Source: Xenopus tropicalis
Taxonomy: Eukaryota; Chordata; Amphibia; Anura; Pipidae
NCBI RefSeq assembly: GCF_000004195.4
Contig: NC_030680.2
Coordinates: 6,228,995-6,292,994, forward strand
Direction: 5' to 3'
DNA: 64,000 nucleotides
Position 1 is the first letter of the stretch, and every line of letters begins with the position of its first letter. Below the pieces are notes generated by a model. The model was not told where the DNA came from and did no database searches. It worked only from the letters and a program-made list of their open reading frames with translations. Shown here one piece after another: positions 22,398 through 34,430 of this stretch. Position numbers and translations under genes: made by a program.

Positions 22398-22436
<39 letters not shown>

Positions 22437-22661
22437 GATAGACAGACAGATAAATAGATAAATGATAAAGATAGATGATGATAGATAGATAGATAGATAG
22501 ATAGAAATATACTGTAGATAGATAGATAGATAGATAGATTGATAGATAGATAGATGATAGATAGATAGATAGATGATAGATAGATAGATGATAGATACTG
22601 TAGATAGATGATAGATAGATAGATAGATAGATGATAGATACTGTAGATAAATGATAGAGAT

Positions 22662-22696
<35 letters not shown>

Positions 22697-22919
22697 GATA
22701 GATAGATAGATAGATGATAGATACTGTTGATAAATGATAGAGATGATAGATAGATAGATAGATAGATGATAGATACTGTAGATAGATGATAGATAGATAG
22801 ATGATAGATACTGTAGATAGATGATAGATAGATAGATAGATGATAGATACTGTAGATAAATGATAGAGATAGATAGATAGATAGATAGATGATAGATACT
22901 GTTGATAAATGATAGAGAT

Positions 22920-22950
<31 letters not shown>

Positions 22951-23022
22951 GATAGATACTGTAGATAGATGATAGATAGATAGATAGATAGATAGATGAT
23001 AGATACTGTAGATAAATGATAG

Positions 23023-23058
<36 letters not shown>

Positions 23059-23087
23059 GATAGATACTGTAGATAAATGATAGAGAT

Positions 23088-23141
<54 letters not shown>

Positions 23142-23146
23142 AAGAC
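21306..23146 (+). repeat. GATA microsatellite array, ~1.84 kb
   Basis: Nearly pure (GATA)n broken by recurrent variants such as GATACTGTAGATA, GATGATAGATA and AGATAAATGATA. Blocks containing these interruptions recur, so the array shows higher-order duplication. A 644-codon minus-strand ORF (poly YLSI) is an artefact. Confidence 0.98.
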
Positions 23147-23459
23147 AGACAGCTTGCCAATTGGCTACAGTATCAGTGACTGATGTTACTTTACCACCTT
23201 GGAGTCCCCTATTGGCTGGCAGATTACACCTATCTATAGTGGAGATATTGTGCCATTAATACGGCTGGGAAGTCATTGGCAGAGTTCAAGGGATATTTAT
23301 TCACAACAGCTCGATGCCCCGTGGGACAAACAGGTTTAAATTTGCCCCAAATTCCCAAGGTGTCGACAGCAATGTCTGGGGAGCTGCAGTGTTCCATGTG
23401 GCCAGTAGGTGGCAGCAAGTGACAAGGGTAAGGTACAGTCCCGACCCTGTAGGACTCAC
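23147..23459. other. Intergenic, nothing recognised
   Basis: Short unique-looking stretch after the GATA array. Confidence 0.4.
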
Positions 23460-23598
23460 ACACTTTGTGTCCAGCAACTCTCCAGTCTGGAATTTCAGTA
23501 GTGATCTGGTTGCTAGGGTTCAAAGTACCTTAGCAACCAGGGAGTGGTTTGAATGAGAGACTAAAAGTTAACCTGAGGGCAAACCACCCCTTTATGTT
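23460..23598 (-). mobile_element. Truncated TTAA-type MITE
   Basis: Deleted reverse copy retaining CTCCAGTCTGGAATTTCAG, GGTTGCTAGGGT / CCTTAGCAACCAGG and an end with AACCACCCCTTTA. The central GTCACTGACCCC block is missing. Confidence 0.6.
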
Positions 23599-24064
23599 TA
23601 TCTGTATTTATAAAGTGCTACTTATGTACTGGGGGGTCCTTATGTTATGGGGGCCCGGGCCCCATAGGCAGCACTTTATTTGCCCATTTGGGCTCCTCAA
23701 TAAATCGATCAGAATCTATTGGTTTAAAATTCCCATCAGTCCCCTCCCAACGGCCGGCGCCGCCCCCATTATGATCCGATGAACGGGCGCCAGTGCAATG
23801 AGCGGCGCTGGTTCCTTTAATGAATGGGTCAGTACTGACTCCGCCCCTGTGTGGCGCTAAATGAGCCCCATTGTCAGTAAAGCAGCAGATCAGCAGCTCC
23901 AGGCCCCAAACACACAGGGTCCCTATAGCCGAGCAACATGGCAGCTCCCACCCGTGTCCTGCCGGCCCATGCGCTCTAATTGCCTCATATTATATGTGAG
24001 ATAGAGGTTCCCTTGCCCTCGGCAGCTGCGCAGGGAACCCAACAGGTTCTTTCTTCCCTTGGAT
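23599..24064. other. Intergenic, nothing recognised
   Basis: Moderately GC-rich sequence; no gene or promoter that I can support. Confidence 0.35.
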
Positions 24065-24475
24065 TCAGGCAGAACCACAGAAAGAACCACAGGCAGAACC
24101 ACAGGGAGAACTTTAGGCAGAACCACAGGGAGAACTTTAGGCAGAACCACAGGGAGAACTTCAGGCAGAACCACAGGGAGAACTTCAGGCAGAACCACAG
24201 GGAGAACTTCAGGCAGAACCACAGGGAGAACTTCAGGCAGAACCACAGGGAGAACTTCAGGCAGAACCACAGGGAGAACTTCAGGCAGAACCACAGGGAG
24301 AACTTCAGGCAGAACCACAGGGAGAACTTTAGGCAGAACCACATGGAGAACTTCAGGCAGAACCACAGGGAGAACTTTAGGCAGAACCACAGGGAGAACT
24401 TTAGGCAGAACCACAGGGAGAACTTCAGGCAGAAGCACAGGGAGAACTTTAGGCAGAACCACAGGGAGAACCAGA
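24065..24475 (+). repeat. 24-bp minisatellite, ~17 copies
   Basis: Unit GCAGAACCACAGGGAGAACT plus four bases. The unit length is a multiple of three, so several frames stay open (QNHRENFR, GRTTGRTS and VLPVVLPE repeats). These peptides are by-products of the period. Confidence 0.97.
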
Positions 24476-24737
24476 GAAGCAGAGTTTATTTCCCCATATG
24501 GACCCCCCCCCCCCCCACTGTCTAATTATACTCAGTGAATCCTAATTACAGACTCAGTGTCAGTACCGACCTCTCCCCGAGCCGCCAGAATCCCTTCTGC
24601 CCCGGAGCCTCCTTCTGCCCCGGAGCCTCCTTCTGCCCCCACTGCCCAGACTCCTTCTGCCTCCCTGCGAGCAGCACTGCGACCCGACTCCCCCCGGCAG
24701 CAGGTTTGTCTTTCCTCATCTCTCTATTGCCTTCTGG

Positions 24738-26612
24738 CAGTTACCCCCCTACTGTACTGTTACCCCCCTACTGTACTGTTACCCCCTACTGTACTGTTAC
24801 CCCCTACTGTACTGTTACCCCCCTACTGTACTGTTACCCCCCTACTGTACTGTTACCCCCCTACTGTACTTTTACCCCCCTGTACCTACTGTACTGTACC
24901 CCCCTACTGTACTGTTACCCCCCTACTGTACTGTTACCCCCCTACTGTACTGTTACCCCCTGTACCTACTGTACTGTTACCCCTACTGTACTGTTACCCC
25001 CCCTACTGTACTTTTACCCCCCCTGTACCTACTGTACTGTTACCCCTACTGTACTGTTATCCCCCCTGTACCTACTGTACTGTTACCCCCCTACTGTACT
25101 GTTACCCCCTGTACCTACTGTACTGTTACCCCCCTGTACCTACTGTACTGTTACCCCCTCTACCTACGTACTGTTACCCCCCTTACCTACTGTACTGTTA
25201 CCCCCTCTACCTACTGTACTGTTACCCCCCTGTACCTACTGTACTGTACCCCCTACTGTACTGTTACCCCCCTGTACCTACTGTACTGTTACCCTCCACG
25301 GTACCCCTGTACTGTTACCCCCCTACTGTACTGTACTGTACTGTACTTTTACCCCCCCTGTACCTACTGTACTGTTACCCTACTGTACTGTTATCCCCCC
25401 TGTACCTACTGTACTGTTACCCCCCTACTGTACTGTTACCCCCCTGTACCTACTGTACTGTTACCCCCCCTACTGTACTGTTACCCCCCTCTACCTACTG
25501 TACTGTTACCCCCCTGTACCTACTGTACTGTTACCCCCCTCTACCTACTGTACTGTTACCCCCCCTGTACCTACTGTACTGTTACCCCCCTACTGTACTG
25601 TTACCCTACCTACTGTACTGTTACCCCCTGTACCTACTGTACTGTTACCCCCCCTACTGTTACCCCCTACTGTACTGTTACCCCCCTGCACCTACTGTAC
25701 TGTACCCCCCTGTACCTACTGTACTGTTACCCCCCTACTGTTACCCCCCTACTGTACTGTTACCCCCCTACTGTACTGTTACCCCCCTGTACCTACTGTA
25801 CTGTTACCCCCCTGTACCTACTGTACTGTTACCCCCCTGTACCTACTGTACTGTTACCCCCCCTACTGTACTGTTACCCCCCTACTGTACTGTTACCCCC
25901 CTGCACCTACTGTACTGTTACCCCCCTGTACCTACTGTACTGTTACCCCCCCTGTACCTACTGTACTGTTACCCCCCCTACTGCTACTGTTACCCCCCAC
26001 TGTACTGTTACCCCCCTGTGACCTACTGTACTGTTACCCCCCTGTACCTACTGTACTGTTACCCCCCCTGTACCTACTGTACTGTACCCCCCTACTGTTA
26101 ACTGTTACCCCCCTACTGTACTGTTACCCCCTGCACCTACTGTACTGTTACCCCCCTGTACCTTACTGTACTGTTACCCCCCTGTACCTACTGTTACTGT
26201 TACCCCCTGTACCTACTGTACTGTTACCCCCCTACTGTACTGTTACCCCCCTAACTGTACTGTTACCCCCCTGTACCTACTGTACTGTTACCCCCCTGTA
26301 CCTACTGTTACTGTTACCCCCTACTTGTTACTGTTACCCCCCTACTGTTACTGTTTACCCCCCTGTACCTACTGTACTGTTACCCCCCCTGTACCCTACT
26401 GTACTGTTACCCCCCTACTGTACTGTTACCCCCCTACTGTACTGTTACCCCCCTACTGTACTGTTACCCCCCTGTACCTACTGTACTGTTACCCCCCTGT
26501 ACCTACTGTACTGTTACCCCCCTGTACCTACTGTACTGTTACCCCCCTGTACCTACTGTACTGTTACCCCCCTGTACCTACTGTACTGTTACCCCCCTGT
26601 ACCTACTGTCAC
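24738..26612 (+). repeat. Degenerate C-run minisatellite, ~1.9 kb
   Basis: Irregular alternation of CTACTGTACTGTTACCCCCC and the longer form with CTGTACCTACTG inserted, giving units of roughly 17-25 bp with C runs of 4-7. It opens ORFs of 710 and 514 codons that are not genes. Small indels cluster between about 25960 and 26400. Confidence 0.97.
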
Positions 26613-26929
26613 TTTCCTATTCGCTGGGTTTATAGCTGGGTGTCTGTCCCCTGGTTCCGACTCCTGATACAATGTAGCAGAAGCAGCTGATTAACAGACC
26701 TGTGAATGGATATCAGAAAATTGTTTAAAGTCACATTATGCAAGAAGAGCGTTTGGGCCGAGTTCCCCTTTAAAGTTCTGTGCCGGTTCCCCCAGTCGGG
26801 TCGGGGGCAGGACATATAGGCCCATACATACGCGGAGGTGTCACTTGAACCCAAGAGACATTTATAGAAGTGAATTTGCTGACGCGGAGATTCCGGGACG
26901 GTTTCCATGGCGCTGGGAAATAGATGGCA
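26613..26929. other. Intergenic with a MITE-end fragment
   Basis: The stretch near 26690-26775, ending GAGTTCCCCTTTAAAG, resembles in reverse the repeat at about 47664-47826. No gene seen. Confidence 0.4.
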
Positions 26930-27070
26930 TTGTGGGGGGGGGGGGAAAGGGGGGAATTAGGAGTCACACAAACATGGGGGGCAGTGGATACGCGGGGGGG
27001 CAATGGATACCCGGGGGGGGGGCAGTGGATACCCGGGGGGGCAATGGATACCCGGGGGGGGGGCAAGGGA
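26930..27070 (+). repeat. G-rich tandem repeat (GGGGGCAGTGGATACCC)
   Basis: About five units of GGGGGGCARTGGATACCCG separated by G runs of 6-12. Such runs could form quadruplexes. A second short array, GGGGGCCTGGGGGGCTG, follows at about 27170-27222. Confidence 0.85.
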
Positions 27071-27222
27071 GAGATGAGAGGACGTTACTTTTCTCAGGAA
27101 ATGACGTTTCAGCCGACAGGAGCCCAAACTGACCAGCAGGGGGCGCTGTTGCATCAAGTAAATGTTGCTGGGGGCCTGGGGGGCTGGGGGCCTGGGGGGC
27201 TGGGGGCCTGGGGGGCTGGAGT

Positions 27223-27892
27223 GTTAGTTGGGCTCCAAAGCAGAGATGCTGTAAGATTTGCAGCAGTGTAACAAAGCAGGTTGGTTGGTGACAGGGGGCA
27301 ATACATGGAATTATTAATAGATTTTCCCTCTTTCTGCCCCTAAACACCCCCCCCCTTTGCCCCATCAGCTTTAGCCAGGGACCCCTTCCTCTGAAATGCT
27401 TCTCAGCAGAAGCCCAGGGGCTTATGGGTAATTTTGCTGGGATTCTGCCCCATGTTGTGTTACTGCCTGCAGGTTCCACTCAATGCCTGGGGGAGGGGCC
27501 AGTATAAGGGGGTGTGGCCCCGCAGTGTGTGAGCAGCCACATAATAATGGCTGATCTGCCCAACCCTGGAACAAGGGGCCACATCTAATCATGTATTCGG
27601 GGCCCTGGGATAGGAAAGGCAAGTGGGGATTGGGTGGGGCATGGGAGGAGCTTGAGAAAGCTTGGGGCGTGACTGAGGTAGATCAGGGGCGTGGCTATCT
27701 ATGCATCATCTATATTTTATCTATCTATCTATCAATCTGTCTATCTATTATTTAGCTATCTATTTATCTATTACTTTATCTATTGCTTATCATCTATTTA
27801 TTGTGCAATAATGTGTACAATGTGTACTTTTACCATTGGTACAAATGCACTATGGGGCAGTTCCAGGGAGTGTTGGGTCGGTAGGGCAGTGG
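27223..27892. other. Intergenic with an imperfect CTAT microsatellite
   Basis: An imperfect CTAT/TTAT tract lies at about 27702-27800. The remainder is unique-looking and noncoding. Confidence 0.45.
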
Positions 27893-28195
27893 GCCGGAGG
27901 GTCGGTGGCCGGTGGGTCGGTGGCCGGTGGGTCGGTGGGCCGGTGAGCCGGTGAGTCGGTGGCCGGTGGGTCAGTGGGCCGGTGGCTCGGTGGGCCGGTG
28001 GGTCGGTGGGTCGGTGGCCGGTGGGCCGGTGAGTCGGTGGCCGGTGGGTCAGTGGGCCGGTGGCTCGGTGGGCCGGTGGGTCGGTGGCCGGTGGGTCGGT
28101 GGCCGGTCGGTCGGTGGGCCGGTGAGCCGGTGAGTCGGTGGCCGGTGGGTCAGTGGGCCGGTGGCTTGGTGGGCCGGTGGCCGGTGGGCCGGTGG
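27893..28195 (+). repeat. Minisatellite of GGTGGGCCGGTGGGTC-type units
   Basis: About 300 bp of GGTGGCC, GGTGGGTC and GGTGAGCC blocks in higher-order order. The section at about 27952-28030 is duplicated downstream. Confidence 0.95.
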
Positions 28196-28408
28196 GGGCA
28201 GAAGTCGGTTACACGCGGGTGTGACTGGGGGGCGGCTCCTCACGGGGCAGAATGATAGAATTCCCAGAAAGTGCAAAGTCCCGGTACGATGGGAACGCGA
28301 AGGGGAAACTATAGGAACTTTCTCTGTTGTGGGATTTGTGTCTCAGAGTAACCTGAACTGCACCAATCGCTTCTCTGTAACCATAAATACCCAGTTTGGG
28401 GCAAGATT

Positions 28409-28722
28409 GAGATTCTAGCTATCTGTATAACAGAGCATTCTGTCACAGTGGCACAGATCCTATCTGATCCCCCCATTGTAAGCAGCAGTCCTGCCCTGCT
28501 TTATGGCTGAGATTCTAGCTATCTGTATAACAGAGCATTCTGTCACAGTGGCACAGATCCTATCTGATCCCCCCATTGTAAGCAGCAGTCCTGCCCTGCT
28601 TTATGGCTGAGATTCTAGCTATCTGTATAACAGAGCATTCTGTCACAGTGGCACAGATCCTATCTGATCCCCCCCATTGAAAGCAGCAGTCCTGCCCTGC
28701 TTTATGGCTGAGATTCTAGCTA
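28409..28722 (-). repeat. Family C minisatellite, reversed, ~3 copies
   Basis: Three nearly identical units matching those at 19897-20501. Confidence 0.97.
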
Positions 28723-29131
28723 GTGTATTGCCCGGGGCCCCGGCATTATTATATGTATCTGGAATTGCAGTAATAAAGGTTCTCAAGCTGCGACATTTGC
28801 TATTTATTAATATGAGCTCACTCAGATAGAATCGGCTATTTATGAGGCTGTTTCAGATCTGGGGATGATCTCGGGGATAAAAATATTTGACATACTGTCA
28901 GTGCTGCACAGATACAAAACCCTCTCACTCAGTAAATCATTAGGGAGAAGGTTCTGGTTCTTATGTAGATTGGGCCGTCTCACTAACATTCAACATATCA
29001 GCTTCTGGGCACAGCGTCATGGAACGGAACAAAAATGATTCCCTCAGTGGAAACAGAATAGTACTTTATAGTGATCAGGGATTCACCTTTTCCTTCTATT
29101 GATACATGAAAGGAAAATACCCAGCAAGGTG
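28723..29131. other. Intergenic, nothing recognised
   Basis: AT-rich unique-looking sequence. Confidence 0.4.
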
Positions 29132-29909
29132 TATGGTATGTCTCTGTACAGGCTATGGGCAAACTTAGGGGGCTGTTCCTGCTGAATTGTGCTTAGTACA
29201 GGGGAATCCCTATGGGCCGTAGTTTTATGGTATCTCTCTGTACAGGCTATGGGCAAACTTAGGGGGCTGTTCCTGCTGAATTGTGCTTAGTACAGGGGAA
29301 TCCCTATGTGCCATAGTTTTATGGTATCTCTCTGTACAGGCTATGGGCAAACTTAGGGGGCTGTTCCTGCTGAATTGTGCTTAGTACAGGGGAATCCCTA
29401 TGTGCCATAGTTTTATGGTATCTCTCTGTACAGGCTATGGGCAAACTTAGGGGGCTGTTCCTGCTGAATTGTGCTTAGTACAGGGGAATCCCTATGTGCC
29501 ATAGTTTTATGGTATCTCTCTGTACAGGCTATGGGCAAACTTAGGGGGCTGTTCCTGCTGAATTGTGCTTAGTACAGGGGAATCCCTATGTGCCATAGTT
29601 TTATGGTATCTCTCTGTACAGGCTATGGGCAAACTTAGGGGGCTGTTCCTGCTGAATTGCGCTTTGTACAGGGGAATCCCTATGTGCCATAGTTTTATGG
29701 GATCTCTCTGTACAGGCTATGGGCAACCTTAGGGGGCTGTTCCTGCTGAATTGTGCTTAGTACAGGGGAATCCCTATGTGCCATAGTTTTATGGGATCTC
29801 TCTGTACAGGCTATGAGCAAACTTAGGGGGCTGTTCCTGCTGAATTGTGCTTAGTACAGGGGAATCCCTATGTGCCATAGTTTTATGGTATCTCTCTGTA
29901 CAGGCTATG
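29132..29909 (+). repeat. Family D minisatellite, ~8 copies
   Basis: 94-bp units as at 13622-14036. The array stops mid-unit at the edge of the left arm of a large palindrome. Confidence 0.97.
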
Positions 29910-29928
29910 TTGTTGATATGACTGGGTT

Positions 29929-30400
29929 GGGGGGATTCCAGAAACCCCAAATCTTTATAATAAAGGTCAGAACCCAACAAGTCCCATCTTACTCCGGGGG
30001 ACACTGGGCACCCCTGCCAACACTTTGGTACAATCCCCATTTATTGAGTAATAAAGGTTACTATGGCAACACTGATATATTTTTATAGATCCATTTATGG
30101 AGATTTCCAAGAAAATTATTTCATAAATGAGCGAGTGATTTACACCCCGGGGCAGGGGGAGGGGGAGGGGCAGGGGCAGGGGCCGGGGCAGGGGCAGGGG
30201 CAGGGGCAGGGGCAGATGTCGTTGCCATAGAAGGACATGGGGCCCAAAGCCATCGAGCAGTTACGGCCTCACATGACCATCTATGGGCCGGGGCTGCACC
30301 GCGGGATTAAAGGTCAACTTGTGTTTTTTATTGTCCTTTCTGTAGGCAGAATCATTATATCATTATACAGTTATTCCTTCTTGCATCATTCAACCAAACT
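29929..30400 (+). repeat. Left arm of a ~0.47-kb inverted repeat
   Basis: Begins near GGGGGGATTCCAGAAACCCC and ends near TTGCATCATTCAACCAA. It matches the reverse complement of 31717-32195 almost throughout. It includes a (GGGGCA)n tract at about 30148-30214 and an ATG-led coding-like stretch from 30238. Confidence 0.93.
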
Positions 30401-30481
30401 TCTATATTAGGGAATCAACTTGCAGTTTCAGCCTTGCCCAGGTCTCCATTGTTCTCAGGAAACTCAGCTAATTATCTATTA

Positions 30482-31710
30482 TTGTGCTTAGTACAGGGGA
30501 ATCCCTATGTGCCATAGTTTTATGGTATATCTCTGTACAGGTTATGGGCAAACTTAGGGGGCTGTTCCTGCTGAATTGTGCTTAGTACAGGGGAATCCCT
30601 ATGTGCCATAGTTTTATGGTATATCTCTGTACAGGCTATGGGCAAACTTAGGGGGCTGTTCCTGCTGAATTGTGCTTAGTACAGGGGAATCCCTATGTGC
30701 CATAGTTTTATGGTATATCTCTGTACAGGCTATGGGCAAACTTAGGGGGCTGTTCCTGCTGAATTGTGCTTAGTACAGGGGAATCCCTATGTGCCATAGT
30801 TTTATGGTATATCTCTGTACAGGCTATGGGCAAACTTAGGGGGCTGTTCCTGCTGAATTGTGCTTAGTACAGGGGAATCCCTATGTGCCATAGTTTTATG
30901 GTATATCTCTGTACAGGCTATGGGCAAACTTAGGGGGCTGTTCCTGCTGAATTGTGCTTAGTACAGGGGAATCCCTATGTGCCATAGTTTTATGGTATCT
31001 CTCTGTACAGGCTATGAGCAAACTTAGGGGGCTGTTCCTGCTGAATTGTGCTTAGTACAGGGGAATCCCTATGTGCCATAGTTTTATGGTATCTCTCTGT
31101 ACAGGCTATGGGCAAACTTAGGGGGCTGTTCCTGCTGAATTGTGCTTAGTACAGGGGAATCCCTATGTGCCATAGTTTTATGGTATCTCTCTGTACAGGC
31201 TATGGGCAAACTTAGGGGGCTGTTCCTGCTGAATTGTGCTTAGTACAGGGGAATCCCTATGTGCCATAGTTTTATGGTATCTCTCTGTACAGACTATGAG
31301 CAAACTTAGGGGGCTGTTCCTGCTGAATTGTGCTTAGTACAGGGGAATCCCTATGTGCCATAGTTTTATGGTATCTCTCTGTACAGGCTATGGGCAAACT
31401 TAGGGGGCTGTTCCTGCTGAATTGTGCTTAGTACAGGGGAATCCCTATATGCCATAGTTTTATGGTATCTCTCTGTACAGGCTATGAGCAAACTTAGGGG
31501 GCTGTTCCTGCTGAATTGTGCTTAGTACAGGGGAATCCCTATGTGCCATAGTTTTATGGTATCTCTCTGTACAGGCTATGGGCAAACTTAGGGGACTGTT
31601 CCTGCTGAATTGTGCTTAGTACAGGGGAATCCCTATGTGCCATAGTTTTATGGTATCTCTCTGTACAGGCTATGAGCAAACTTAGGGGGCTGTTCCTGCT
31701 GAATTGTGCT
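30482..31710 (+). repeat. Family D minisatellite, ~13 copies (palindrome spacer)
   Basis: 94-bp units in the same orientation as 29132-29909. The first five or so carry GGTATATCTC and the later ones GGTATCTCTC. The array occupies nearly all of the DNA between the two inverted arms. Confidence 0.97.
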
Positions 31711-31716
31711 GTTGGT

Positions 31717-32195
31717 TGAATGATGCAAGAAGGAATAACTGTATAATGATATAATGATTCTGCCTACAGAAAGGACAATAAAAAACACAAGTTGACCTTT
31801 AATCCCACGGTGCAGCCCCGGCCCATAGATGGTCATGTGAGGCCGTAACTGCTCGATGGCTTTGGGCCCCATGTCCTTCTATGGCAACGACATCTGCCCC
31901 TGCCCCTGCCCCGGCCCCTGCCCCTGCCCCTCCCCCTGCCCCTGCCCCGGCCCCTGCCCCGGCCCCGGGGTGTAAATCACTCGCTCATTTATGAATTCAG
32001 TTTCTTGGAAATCTCCATAAATGGATCTATAGAAATATATCAGTGTTGCCATAGTAACCTTTATTACTCAATAAATGGGGATTGTACCAAAATGTTGGCA
32101 GGGGTGCCCAGTGTCCCCCGGAGTAAGTTGGGACTTGGTGGGTTCTGACCTTTATTATAAAGATTTGGGGTTTCTGGGACCCCCCCAACCCCGGG
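31717..32195 (-). repeat. Right arm of the inverted repeat
   Basis: Inverted copy of 29929-30400 with few substitutions and a different length and pattern of the GGGGCA/GGGGCC tract (about 31893-31967 here). Confidence 0.93.
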
Positions 32196-32606
32196 TATTT
32201 TCCTGGGGCCCCACTGGCCCAGTCTGACCCTGTGGCCAATTTGACACCAATAAGCAGCAGGTATCCAGCCGAGGACCGTACCAATCTGACTGTGGAGGGG
32301 GAATCGCTGGAAGCAATTTTCATGCTTATATTAGTAGTGTTTGGGCTTCGCTCGGGATTGTGGGAGTCTAATTGTTTTGCCAGAAATATCTCTTTTCCCT
32401 AAATCTAATCAGAATTATATGGAACACATGTTCCGCCTTACTCTAATGAATTTATCCAACCCAAATATCTGCGCCGGCCTTAATTTCTCTACATCTAATT
32501 ACTCTGGCTGGAAGCACAAATAAACTGTGCCCGTGTGTGTTCTGCTATTGAGCCGCTCATGTTTCATTCTGGATCCGTTCCCCCATCCCTAATATTAAAG
32601 GGGACA
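32196..32606. other. Intergenic, nothing recognised
   Basis: Unique-looking sequence. A TTAAAGGGGACATAACAAGG sequence just before the next array resembles a TTAA-type MITE end. Confidence 0.4.
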
Positions 32607-33325
32607 TAACAAGGTTACAGATATATAGAAACGTTGGGGTAACAGTCACCCCGCTATAGTTCCAGGGGTACCCAGGGCACAAATAAGCACTCACCCCAAA
32701 TCCCCCCTAACTGGCCTTCAGGCTGGGCCCCCTTAGCCCATAACAAGGTTACAGATATATAGAAACATTGGGGTAACAGTCACCCCGCTATAGTTCCAGG
32801 GGTACCCAGGGCACAAATAAGCACTCACCCCAAATCCCCCCCTAACTGGCCTTCAGGCTGGGCCCCCTTAGCCCATAACAAGGTTACAGATATATAGAAA
32901 CATTGGGGTAACAGTCACCCCACTATAGTTCCAGGGGTACCCAGGGCACAAATAAGCACTCACCCCAAATCCCCCCCTAACTGGCCTTCAGGCTGGGCCC
33001 CCTTAGCCCATAACAAGGTTACAGATATATAGAAACATTGGGGTAACAGTCACCCTGCTATAGTTCCAGGGGTACCCAGGGCACAAATAAGCACTCACCC
33101 CAAATCCCCCCTAACTGGCCTTCAGGCTGGGCCCCCTTAGCCCATAACAAGGTTACAGATATATAGAAACATTGGGGTAACAGTCACCCCGCTATAGTTC
33201 CAGGGGTACCCAGGGCACAAATAAGCACTCACCCCAAATCCCCCCCTAACTGGCCTTCAGGCTGGGCCCCCTTAGCCCATAACAAGGTTACAGATATATA
33301 GAAACATTGGGGTAACACTCACCCC
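32607..33325 (-). repeat. Family A minisatellite, reversed, ~5 copies
   Basis: Reverse complement of the 135-bp unit at 6937-8055, forming the left arm of a palindrome with 33766-34430. Confidence 0.97.
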
Positions 33326-33765
33326 ACTGGCACACAGACAAATCAAATAATTAGATGCAAGGGAAACAACCAATCAGAATGATCTCCCTTTCACTGCATG
33401 TGATTGGCTGAAGGACACAGTGAAGTTCAGCTGAGCCAATGAGGGGGGGACTGGCTGGGAGAGATCTCTGGGTTTTGCCTTTGGGGCAAGGAATGCGGTG
33501 ACACTGTTATAACTTGCTCTATAAATATCACTCAAAGGGAAAGTTTGTGTGTTTAAAGTGAGAAAATACAAGATTTGTGTAACAATAACACAGACTTACA
33601 GCTCTTTGTTGTCTCTGTAACATTCTCTCAACTCAATGATGAGACAAAGTTGCGCTACAAGTATTTTATTTACTAACACTCACGTTTGATTTTCCTGTGG
33701 GAATTTGAGTTAAAACGGCGTTTTGTCCTATTTATGAAAAGTAACATTTTGTTTTAATGATTTTA
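33326..33765. other. Unique spacer between inverted family A arrays
   Basis: 440 bp with several ATTGG/CCAAT motifs (about 33370-33445). I recognise no gene; it would be the loop if the arms paired. Confidence 0.45.
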
Positions 33766-34430
33766 TGGGCTAAGGGGGCCCAGCCTGAAGGCCAGTTAGG
33801 GGGGGATTTGGGGTGAGTGCTTATTTGTGCCCTGGGTACCCCTGGAACTATAGCGGGGTGACTGTTACCCCAATGTTTCTATATATCTGTAACCTTGTTA
33901 TGGGCTAAGGGGGCCCAGCCTGAAGGCCAGTTAGGGGGGGATTTGGGGTGAGTGCTTATTTGTGCCCTGGGTACCCCTGGAACTATAGCGGGGTGACTGT
34001 TACCCCAATGTTTCTATATATCTGTAACCTTGTTATGGGCTAAGGGGGCCCAGCCTGAAGGCCAGTTAGGGGGGGATTTGGGGTGAGTGCTTATTTGTGC
34101 CCTGGGTACCCCTGGAACTATAGCGGGGTGACTGTTACCCCAATGTTTCTATATATCTGTAACCTTGTTATGGGCTAAGGGGGCCCAGCCTGAAGGCCAG
34201 TTAGGGGGGGATTTGGGGTGAGTGCTTATTTGTGCCCTGGGTACCCCTGGAACTATAGCGGGGTGACTGTTACCCCAATGTTTCTATATATCTGTAACCT
34301 TGTTATGGGCTAAGGGGGCCCAGCCTGAAGGCCAGTTAGGGGGGGATTTGGGGTGAGTGCTTATTTGTGCCCTGGGTACCCCTGGAACTATAGCGGGGTG
34401 ACTGTTACCCCAATGTTTCTATATATCTGT
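33766..34430 (+). repeat. Family A minisatellite, ~5 copies
   Basis: Same orientation as 6937-8055 and opposite to 32607-33325. Units are almost identical (TAGCGGGG type throughout). Confidence 0.97.

Noticed and set aside
21226..23160. 644-codon minus-strand ORF rich in YLSI
   Set aside because: Pure translation of the GATA microsatellite.
23980..24538. ORFs with QNHRENFR and GRTTGRTS repeats, resembling low-complexity proteins
   Set aside because: The 24-bp unit opens several frames on both strands at once.
24535..26667. 710-codon ORF (and an overlapping 514-codon ORF)
   Set aside because: It is a translation of the C-run minisatellite, open in more than one frame, and the composition (PTVLLPPY repeats) follows the repeat. 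No splice, start or domain evidence.
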